From the NCBI GenBank assembly GCA_030838305.1, contig JAUTWY010000401.1:1-5284 (forward strand): a stretch of 5,284 bases of DNA, written 5' to 3'. Below are positions 1 through 5,284 of this stretch, piece after piece. Below the pieces are notes generated by a model. It made no database searches. It was not told the origin of the DNA and saw only the letters and a program-made list of their open reading frames with translations. Numbering within the stretch: position 1 is the first letter of the stretch; each line of letters begins with the position of its first letter. Source of the DNA: Acidobacteriaceae bacterium (lineage in GTDB: Bacteria; Acidobacteriota; Terriglobia; Terriglobales; Acidobacteriaceae). The translations under genes were made by a program, and so were the position numbers.

Positions 1-2
1 CG

Positions 3-2045
3 GCGGGCGCGCCCGCCCGTGTCTACCGCATCACTCCCCAAGGCAAGGCCACAATCATTTTCGAACCGAAGGAGCTCCAGGTACAAGCCCTGCAAACCGG
101 TCCCGCAGGCACAATTTACGCAGCCACAGCTCCCGACGGCAAGGTGTACAAGCTCGAACATAAACCAGGCTCGATCTCGCAGCCTGCAAAAGGCGATTCA
201 TCGCAGGCTTTACCTTCTGATAAAAGTAAAGACAAAGACGCCGCTCGAACCACCGCAGATCCTTCGTGGAGTTCCTCGGTCTATTTTGAGCCCGGGACGA
301 AATATATATGGGACCTCGCGCTCGACAAGTCCGGCGACCTCTACGTAGCCACCGGCGACCGCGGCGAGATTTATCGCGTGACTCCAAAGGGCGATCACTC
401 AGTTTTTTTCAAGAGCGATGAAACTCATATTCGTGTCCTCGCCTTTGACTCGCAGGACAATCTGATCGCCGGTTCCGACGGCAGCGGCCTGATCTATCGC
501 ATCTCTCCAGCAGGTGACGGCTTTGTGTTGTACAGCGCTCCCAAAAAAGAAATCACAGCCCTGGCGCTCGATCATGCGGGCAATATCTACGCAGCAGCGG
601 TCGGCGAGAAACGAGGTGGAAGTAGTTCGAGCTCATCCGGCACCGTCTCTGCATTGATAACGATGTCATCGAGCGCGCCTTCGTCGAGCACTGCACCCCA
701 GGTCCCCGGTATGACCATCACTCCCACACCCACCGCGCCTTCCGGCACGGGTCCATTCCCATTTCCTGGAGGCGGCGCCGGCAGTGGCTCCGATATCTAT
801 CGCATCGCATCCGACGGCTCTCCCGCGCGCCTGTGGACGTCGCACGACGACATCGTTTATTCCCTGGCCTTCGATTCACAGGAGCGCCTGCTCGCTGGCA
901 CGGGCAATCGCGGTCACGTTTTTGCTATCACCGGACTCGATGATTTTTCCGATCTGTTGAAAGCCCCAGCTTCGCAAGTCACTGCCTTCGCCAAGGCTCC
1001 CGGGGGCGGCCTCTACGCAGCGACTAGTAATCTGGGGAAAATATTTGTGCTGGGGCCGGACCCTGAATCCCAAGGCACGTACCAGAGCGATGTATTCGAC
1101 GCCAGGATTTTCTCCCGCTGGGGCCGCGCCGATTTCCGCGGTACCGGCAAGGTCGATCTCTACGCCCGCAGCGGCAATGTCGACAATCCTGACCGCAACT
1201 GGAGTGCCTGGAAGAAGGTCGATTTCGCTAAGAACACTGAACCCGGAATTCCGCCGGCGCGCTATGTGCAGTGGAAAGCAGTGCTGCACGCGGCGAGCAC
1301 AACTCCCGGCGTCGACAGCGTGGCGCTAAATTATCTGCCCAAGAATGCCGCTCCCGAGATCGACGACCTGAACGTGCAGGTCGGTGTGAAATACCTGCCG
1401 CTGCCAAAAACCTCGATTAGCAGCTTCGGCTCGGATTCGACGGGATCTTCCGGCACACATTTCGATACCCCCACACCAAGCTCACACGACCGCGATTCCA
1501 TCGGAGTGAAGTGGAGCGCTCACGATGAAAACGACGACCAGTTGATCTACTCGATCTACTACCGAGGCGATGGTGAGACGCGCTGGCTTCTGCTCAAAGA
1601 CAATCTCACCGACAAGGCATATTCCTTCGATGCCAGCCTGCTGCCTGATGGCGGCTACTGCGTGAAAGTGGTCGCTTCCGACGAGCCCTCGCATTCCCCG
1701 GGCGAAGGCTTGACGGCCGCCAGAGAAAGCCGCCGTTTTGAAGTGGACACGACGCCTCCGCGCATCGAGAACCTCGCGGCATCGGTCGAGAGGAGCCAAA
1801 TTCATGTCACATTCCGCGCGGTCGACGGTTTTTCCGCCATTCGGCGCGCGGAATATTCTGTCGACGCAGGAGATTGGAAATACGTCGAGCCGGTCGGACA
1901 GCTCTCGGACGCAAAAAGTGAGAATTATGACTTCAAGGTCACGCCGGAATCCGGCGCCCCTTCTTCCGAGCACGTCATGGTGGTTCGCGTCTATGATCGC
2001 TACGAAAACATGGGCGCCGCTAAAACTCTGATTCGCGGCAAGTGA
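3..2045 (+). CDS. Beta-propeller repeat protein with C-terminal beta-sandwich and Ig-like domains (5' partial)
   Basis: The frame is open from base 3 to a TGA at 2043-2045, giving 680 visible residues; the true start is off the window. The GTG at 144 is not a credible start because it falls inside a propeller strand (VYKLE) and clear repeat sequence lies upstream of it. Seven strand motifs of the form (I/V)(Y/F) begin at visible residues 7, 48, 123, 164, 265, 306 and 347. Several are followed by RxxPxG and most are preceded by a D/S-x-G-x-L/I-Y-A-A/G-T turn. This suggests NHL/WD40-like blades, although no single family was recognised. A Ser/Thr/Pro/Gly-rich insertion occupies residues 205-263. 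Residues 359-445 (WGR, YARSGN, NWSAWK, PARYVQWKA) resemble a beta-sandwich module often found after propellers. Residues 498-582 and 583-680 look like FN3/Ig domains; the second begins DTTPPRI. The protein is probably exported, but the signal peptide would be off-window. Ligand and role are unknown. No terminator is evident after the stop. Confidence 0.85.
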   Translation, partial: AGAPARVYRITPQGKATIIFEPKELQVQALQTGPAGTIYAATAPDGKVYKLEHKPGSISQPAKGDSSQALPSDKSKDKDAARTTADPSWSSSVYFEPGTKYIWDLALDKSGDLYVATGDRGEIYRVTPKGDHSVFFKSDETHIRVLAFDSQDNLIAGSDGSGLIYRISPAGDGFVLYSAPKKEITALALDHAGNIYAAAVGEKRGGSSSSSSGTVSALITMSSSAPSSSTAPQVPGMTITPTPTAPSGTGPFPFPGGGAGSGSDIYRIASDGSPARLWTSHDDIVYSLAFDSQERLLAGTGNRGHVFAITGLDDFSDLLKAPASQVTAFAKAPGGGLYAATSNLGKIFVLGPDPESQGTYQSDVFDARIFSRWGRADFRGTGKVDLYARSGNVDNPDRNWSAWKKVDFAKNTEPGIPPARYVQWKAVLHAASTTPGVDSVALNYLPKNAAPEIDDLNVQVGVKYLPLPKTSISSFGSDSTGSSGTHFDTPTPSSHDRDSIGVKWSAHDENDDQLIYSIYYRGDGETRWLLLKDNLTDKAYSFDASLLPDGGYCVKVVASDEPSHSPGEGLTAARESRRFEVDTTPPRIENLAASVERSQIHVTFRAVDGFSAIRRAEYSVDAGDWKYVEPVGQLSDAKSENYDFKVTPESGAPSSEHVMVVRVYDRYENMGAAKTLIRGK

Positions 2046-2080
2046 CGTGCCCGTACCGATCGGCTCGCGCTCTCCCTTGC

Positions 2081-2597
2081 CTAGGAGTGGCTGAATCCCG
2101 GCTCATCCCGCCACCCCGCGCCAGGCTTCTGAAATTTCCACGACGAAAGGTCGCATTGCAGCATTCGTTCCAACTCCTCCACCTCAGGGCGGAACCTTTC
2201 ATAGAGTTGCTTCACTACTTCCGCCTGCACCGGCGGAAAGGGCTGTCCTCCGCCCAGGACCAACTTTCAAAGTGACGAACGCTTGAACGTGCTAGCCACC
2301 CGGTCCAGCCGTTTCGATGTAAACCAATCTGCCATCAGAATCGCCCTCGGCGTGCGGGCGTAGCTGCGAGGAGGGGTCATCGTCTCAGAATTGTGTACAG
2401 GTCCGAGTTGTGAATCCCTAAGGATGAATCGTGGGATGCCGATGAAATCCACCACGCGGTCCCCTAAGTCCTGAGGACTTTTGCGAAGGTCATCGTAAAT
2501 ACTGGACAGAACGTTCCCGGCGCCATTTGGGGCTGGCTCGGGATTAAATCTGCAGCGTATTTCGTCCGGTAAGAACCAGGGCGAACCATCGCCTCTA
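2081..2597 (-). pseudogene. Decayed C-terminal fragment of a PAPS-dependent-type sulfotransferase
   Basis: Reading the minus strand gives sulfotransferase-like sequence in two frames. The first frame carries RPGSYRTKYAADL at 2583-2545. The second carries IYDDLRKSPQ from 2500, then DFIGIPRF, VHNSETMTPPRSY (2398-2360), an in-frame TGA at 2269-2267, KLVLGGGQPFPP, FRPEVEELERML (2194-2159) and DLSSWK, ending at a TAG at 2083-2081. In bacterial sulfotransferases the Y-x-DL, F(L/I)G(V/I) and FRPE(V/I)E.LE..L.RDLS.W elements occur in this order near the C terminus. The 44 bases between the two in-frame parts are one short of a whole number of codons, suggesting a single-base loss between about 2544 and 2501. 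The N-terminal half, with the P-loop for the sulfate donor PAPS, is absent; the end of the MFS gene stands in its place. I take this as a dead remnant that explains the 549-bp gap between genes. The family call rests on recognised motifs, not a search. Confidence 0.72.
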
Positions 2598-3875
2598 CTG
2601 TAGACGGTCCCCTGCTACCGAAGCCTCTTCCCCCACACTCTTTATCGCGCTCAGGTTTCCCGCGCGGCGAAGATCAGGAAAGCCCCAAGCCCACAAAGCG
2701 ATCACCACCAGCGTCCCCACTCCCCCCAGCAAAACCGCAGGAACGGTCCCAAACCACTGCGCCGTAAGGCCCGATTCAAACTGCCCGAGTTCATTCGAGG
2801 TCCCAATGAAAACCATGTCCACCGCCATCACGCGTCCCCGCATTTCATCGGGTGTTCGCAGTTGCACCAGGGTCGCGCGAATGATGACGCTGATCATGTC
2901 GGCCGCTCCCAGGAAGATCAGAGAAACCAGGGACAACACCAAACTCGTAGAGATGCCAAAGAGAATTGTGCACACTCCGAAGCCCGCAACCGACCAGAGC
3001 AGAGTCGGCCCGGCGCGCCCGCGCAGTGGACGATGCGCCAGCGCAACCGCCATCAGCGCTGCCCCGGCGCCGGGCGCCGTACGCAACAATCCCAGTCCCC
3101 AGGGACCGGTGTGCAGAATTTCCCGCGCATAGACCGGCAGTAGCGCCACGGCCCCGCCCAGCAGTACGGCGAACAGGTCCAGAGAAATCGCGCCCAGAAT
3201 CAGCTTTTCGCGCCAGATGAAGTGCAATCCCGCAAATACGGTCTTCAGCGTCATCGGTTCGCGCTTCCTTGCCTGGGGCCGCGTCTGGATGCGGAACATG
3301 GAGAGCAGCGCGCCCCCTGCGGTCAGCATCGCGCCCGCGTAGACCGCCGACGGTCCTCGAAAGAGCGCGTACAAGATTCCGCCGAGCGAAGGTCCCAGAA
3401 TTGTCGCTGCCTGAAACGTGGTCGCATTCCATGCCACGGCATTGGCGAAGTGTTCGTCCGGAACCAGTTGCGGCAAGATCGACCGGCTCGCCGTTCCATT
3501 GAACGACCGCACCACTCCCAGCAGAATTAGAACTGCATAAATGGGCCGCACCGAATGCGTGCCGCTCTCGGCAAGGAACAGCAAGAGTCCGGAACACACC
3601 GCATATCCCACATAGCAAGCGCTCAGCACCTTACGCCGCTCGAATCGGTCCGACGCATGTCCCGAAACCAGAAACAGTAAAATGCCCGGAAGAAATTGCG
3701 CCAGCCCCACCAGTCCCAGATCGAGCGCCCGGTGGGTGATGTCGTAAACCTGCCACCCTACCGCCACCGCTTGCATTTCGACGGCAGCCACAATAAAGAA
3801 GCGCGCAAGTTGAAACAGTACGAAGTCTGGATGCGTAAACGCGGCGCGTCCAGCTCTAGGGTCGGATGGCGGCAT
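2595..3875 (-). CDS. MFS transporter, MFS_3 / EntS-like exporter family
   Basis: A complete 426-residue inner-membrane protein, typical in length for 12-helix major facilitator transporters. It starts at the ATG at 3875-3873, with a weak AGAAG Shine-Dalgarno about five bases upstream, and stops at the TAG at 2597-2595. Hydrophobic helices follow one another from about residue 20 to 400. The loop 2-3 signature is present as GHASDRFERR (residues 72-81). A motif-C-like ILGPSLGG lies at 159-166, and TPDEMRGRVMA at 341-351 is the matching half-two loop characteristic of the EntS/MFS_3 ('transmembrane secretion effector') branch. Members of this branch are proton-driven exporters of siderophores, macrolides or other small molecules. 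The substrate here cannot be told, since no siderophore or antibiotic genes are adjacent. The gene is divergent from the ICMT-like gene. Its stop codon lies at the edge of the sulfotransferase remnant, so the last dozen or so residues (after about 410) could have been altered by that junction. Confidence 0.9.
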   Translation of the reverse strand: MPPSDPRAGRAAFTHPDFVLFQLARFFIVAAVEMQAVAVGWQVYDITHRALDLGLVGLAQFLPGILLFLVSGHASDRFERRKVLSACYVGYAVCSGLLLFLAESGTHSVRPIYAVLILLGVVRSFNGTASRSILPQLVPDEHFANAVAWNATTFQAATILGPSLGGILYALFRGPSAVYAGAMLTAGGALLSMFRIQTRPQARKREPMTLKTVFAGLHFIWREKLILGAISLDLFAVLLGGAVALLPVYAREILHTGPWGLGLLRTAPGAGAALMAVALAHRPLRGRAGPTLLWSVAGFGVCTILFGISTSLVLSLVSLIFLGAADMISVIIRATLVQLRTPDEMRGRVMAVDMVFIGTSNELGQFESGLTAQWFGTVPAVLLGGVGTLVVIALWAWGFPDLRRAGNLSAIKSVGEEASVAGDRLQ

Positions 3876-3949
3876 GGATCTTCTAATGTGCCATAGAACC
3901 CGAAGACCTGCAGGGCGCGAGAGCCATTATTAAAAGCTAGAATCGAACC
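3876..3949. promoter_or_regulatory. Divergent intergenic region, probable promoters for the MFS and ICMT-like genes
   Basis: These 74 bp separate two genes reading away from each other, so transcription of both probably starts in or near it (inference). It contains an AT-rich core at about 3926-3943 with -10-like hexamers: TAGAAT at 3938-3943 on the plus strand and AATAAT (complement of 3926-3931) on the minus strand. Neither has a recognisable -35 at the right spacing, and TAGAAT lies only six bases before the ATG at 3950. Exact promoters are therefore not assigned. No operator-like inverted repeat was seen. Confidence 0.3.
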
Positions 3950-4531
3950 ATGCTGTTCTTGCGCACTATCGCCTGGATCGTCTGCGTCATCTACTCCACG
4001 ATCCCGTCCTTCTGGCTTCTCATCCATCCGCGTGCGGAATCTTGGCGCTCGCGTCGGCAATCCCCGTACAAGATACTTCTGCCTCTCTGGATCGGACTGT
4101 GGATCGCGATGGCGGCGACCACAACCGCTTGGCGTGCGGTCCTGATTTATGAAAATCGATGGACATGGATTCCCGCAGCACTCCTATTCTGCGCGGGTCT
4201 AATTCTCTACAAACTGTCGCACAGTCACTTCAGCATCGAGCAGCTGAGCGGACTGCCCGAGATCGTGTGTGGCCACAGTCAGCAGCGCCTGGTAACTACG
4301 GGTATCCGCGCCCGCGTTCGCCATCCCATCTATGTGGGCCACCTCTGCGAGATGCTAGCCTGGAGCGTTGGTACCGGCCTGGCGGTCTGCTGGTCCCTGA
4401 CCGTATGGGCAATCGTCACCGGCGCGATCATGATCAAGATGGAAGATCGAGAACTAGAGAAAAGATTCGGGGACGAATATCGTGACTATCGATCCGCCGT
4501 ACCCGCCCTCGTGCCAAGGCTAAAGCTATAA
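3950..4531 (+). CDS. Isoprenylcysteine carboxyl methyltransferase (ICMT/PEMT-like) family membrane protein
   Basis: A complete 193-residue integral membrane protein, ATG at 3950 and TAA at 4529-4531; length is normal for bacterial members. Hydrophobic segments lie near residues 4-26, 43-62, 72-88 and 133-162. The C-terminal half carries the family signature LVTTGIRARVRHPIYVGH (114-131), where RHPxYxG is the conserved core. It is followed by the acidic cluster EDRELEKRFGDEYRDY (165-180) and a VPxLVPRL end. In characterised relatives this region forms the S-adenosylmethionine pocket between membrane helices. Bacterial homologues are thought to methylate a small lipid-like or thiol/carboxyl substrate at the membrane, but the substrate is usually unknown, and bacteria lack the CAAX-prenylation system of the eukaryotic enzyme. 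The Shine-Dalgarno is weak (AGAA about seven bases upstream). The Lol permease gene follows after 52 bp on the same strand, so cotranscription is possible. Confidence 0.85.
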   Translation: MLFLRTIAWIVCVIYSTIPSFWLLIHPRAESWRSRRQSPYKILLPLWIGLWIAMAATTTAWRAVLIYENRWTWIPAALLFCAGLILYKLSHSHFSIEQLSGLPEIVCGHSQQRLVTTGIRARVRHPIYVGHLCEMLAWSVGTGLAVCWSLTVWAIVTGAIMIKMEDRELEKRFGDEYRDYRSAVPALVPRLKL

Positions 4532-4559
4532 TCCACTTGGTCGAAAGCCGACGGCCCGA

Positions 4560-4580
4560 AAGCCGGAAGCCGGAAGCCGG
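4560..4580 (+). repeat. Three tandem copies of the heptamer AAGCCGG
   Basis: Three perfect 7-bp units, AAGCCGG at 4560-4566, 4567-4573 and 4574-4580, lie in the gap between the ICMT-like and Lol genes. A related nine-base copy, CGAAAGCCG, occurs at 4542-4550 and again at 4557-4565, 15 bp apart, so the repeated texture extends over about 40 bp. The array ends three bases before the ATG at 4584. Short heptamer arrays between genes are known in several bacterial groups (for example STRR elements of cyanobacteria). Whether this one is dispersed in its genome cannot be seen here. Confidence 0.85.
4572..4576 (+). promoter_or_regulatory. Ribosome binding site GGAAG of the Lol permease, built from the heptamer repeat
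   Basis: GGAAG at 4572-4576 lies seven bases before the ATG at 4584, a normal Shine-Dalgarno spacing, and is the best candidate upstream of this start. It spans the junction of the second and third AAGCCGG units. The site is inferred by position; GGAAG is a partial match to GGAGG. Confidence 0.5.
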
Positions 4581-4583
4581 ACC

Positions 4584-5284
4584 ATGCGCTTTGAACTCTT
4601 CATCGCGACCCGTTACCTGCGCGCCAAGCGCCGCCAGGCTTTCATCGGCATCATCACCGGCATTTCGATTCTTGGAGTCGCCGCCGGCGTCGCCTCGCTC
4701 ATCGTCGCCCTTGCCATCAACAACGGCTTCCGTCAGGACCTGCAAGAGCGCCTCATCGGATCCACCTCGCATGTCAGCCTCCTGCGCGTCGCCGATGACG
4801 GCATCAAGGACTGGCCACCGCTAGTCGCCCGCCTGGCTAAACAGCCCCATGTGGTCGCCGCCGCTCCCGCAATTTTCGAGCAGGTACTAATTTCCCGCGG
4901 TCCACGCGCACGGGGGGCCATCCTCAAGGGAATGATTCCAGCGGCGGAACGAAAAGTCGGCGACCTGCTCAGTACAATCAAAGAAGGCTCAGCCGCTGCT
5001 CTGGATGAAGATCAAAATCCTGCGCCGTCGGAGCAAGGCTCGTCCAAAACTGACTCGCCGAACAACCCTGAGGCAAATCAGAACTCCACACCAGAATCTC
5101 CCGATTCCATCGCAGGCGTGCACGCGCGCGTCGCAGCCATGCCTCCAATCATTCTCGGTAAAGACATGGCCGAGAATCTCGGAGCCAAAGTAGGGGACGT
5201 CGTGCTTGTCACCAGTCCTCAAGGTGAGCTGACCCCGTTCGGCATGGTCCCAAAATACAGCCGCTTCCGCGTCGCAGGAATTTT
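4584..5284 (+). CDS. lolCE: LolC/LolE-family lipoprotein-releasing ABC transporter permease (3' partial)
   Basis: The frame is open from the ATG at 4584 to the window end: 233 full codons of a protein usually of about 400 residues. The start FELFIATRYLRAKRRQAFIG is the classic N terminus of the family. It is followed by the first membrane helix (about 21-47) and NNGFRQDLQERLIGSTSHV, which opens the large periplasmic domain. AAAPAIFEQVLIS (92-104), KGMIPAAE (115-122), PPIILGKDMAENLGAKVGD (187-205) and SPQGELTPFGMVP (211-223) all match family positions. LolC and LolE, or a single homodimeric relative, work with the ATPase LolD to extract outer-membrane lipoproteins from the inner membrane for LolA; the sequence cannot separate LolC from LolE. 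Residues about 137-184 form an unusual Asn/Pro/Ser/acidic low-complexity insertion. lolD may lie downstream, but it is outside the window. The preceding gene ends 52 bp upstream. Confidence 0.92.
   Translation, partial: MRFELFIATRYLRAKRRQAFIGIITGISILGVAAGVASLIVALAINNGFRQDLQERLIGSTSHVSLLRVADDGIKDWPPLVARLAKQPHVVAAAPAIFEQVLISRGPRARGAILKGMIPAAERKVGDLLSTIKEGSAAALDEDQNPAPSEQGSSKTDSPNNPEANQNSTPESPDSIAGVHARVAAMPPIILGKDMAENLGAKVGDVVLVTSPQGELTPFGMVPKYSRFRVAGI

Noticed and set aside
1482..1973. A 163-codon open frame antisense to the propeller protein gene.
   Set aside because: No motif, no plausible ribosome binding site was recognised, and the sense frame has clear domain structure; long antisense frames are common in GC-rich coding DNA.
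2056..2063. Eight-base palindrome CCGATCGG just after the stop of the propeller gene.
   Set aside because: It is too short for a terminator stem with a loop, has no following T tract, and such GC-rich palindromes are expected by chance in this composition.
2042..2275. A 77-codon plus-strand open frame overlapping the end of the propeller gene and entering the gap.
   Set aside because: It is antisense to the legible sulfotransferase motifs, starts inside the preceding stop region, and shows no recognisable protein features.
2466..2480. Perfect palindrome AAGTCCTGAGGACTT followed by two more T residues, resembling a small hairpin terminator.
   Set aside because: The usable stem is only six base pairs with half A/T pairs, and the T tract is short. 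It lies more than 400 bp past the nearest upstream stop and falls inside codons that read as sulfotransferase (RKSPQDL), so chance is more likely.
3063..3078. GC-rich self-complementary stretch CCGGCGCCGGGCGCC.
   Set aside because: It lies within the MFS coding sequence and encodes a normal Gly/Ala-rich helix segment (TAPGAGAA), so it needs no other explanation.
2845..3618. A 257-codon open frame on the minus strand overlapping the MFS gene.
   Set aside because: Its translation is rich in Arg, Gly and Cys with no recognisable motifs, while the overlapping frame gives a clear 12-helix transporter with MFS signatures. It is a shadow frame.

Overview
The window looks like ordinary chromosome from a moderately GC-rich, Gram-negative-type bacterium. 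An outer membrane is implied by a LolC/E-type lipoprotein-release permease. The large propeller protein, the sulfotransferase remnant and the overall codon style would suit an Acidobacteriota (Terriglobia-like) genome. That placement is an inference from protein style, not from a marker gene.

Layout, left to right. (1) Bases 3-2045, + strand: the 3' part of a large, probably exported beta-propeller protein. It has blades at a 41-residue period, a beta-sandwich module and two Ig/FN3-like C-terminal domains; its start lies outside the window. (2) Bases 2081-2597, - strand: not empty intergenic DNA but the decayed C-terminal end of a sulfotransferase gene, with one probable frameshift, one in-frame TGA and no N-terminal half. 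(3) Bases 2595-3875, - strand: an intact MFS exporter of the EntS/MFS_3 type. (4) Bases 3876-3949: a short divergent intergenic region. (5) Bases 3950-4531, + strand: a small membrane methyltransferase of the isoprenylcysteine carboxyl methyltransferase (ICMT/PEMT-like) family. (6) Bases 4560-4580: three tandem copies of the 7-mer AAGCCGG, which also form the ribosome binding site of the next gene. (7) Bases 4584-5284, + strand: the N-terminal 233 residues of a LolC/LolE-family permease, cut by the window end, with an unusual hydrophilic insertion in its periplasmic domain.

The ICMT-like gene and the Lol permease are 52 bp apart on the same strand and may be cotranscribed, but nothing links them biochemically. 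The MFS gene runs divergently from them. I see no CRISPR array, RNA gene, insertion sequence or defence system, and no convincing new multi-gene system. The points most worth a second look are the sulfotransferase remnant abutting the MFS stop codon, the heptamer repeat serving as a ribosome binding site, and the low-complexity insertions in the propeller and Lol proteins.
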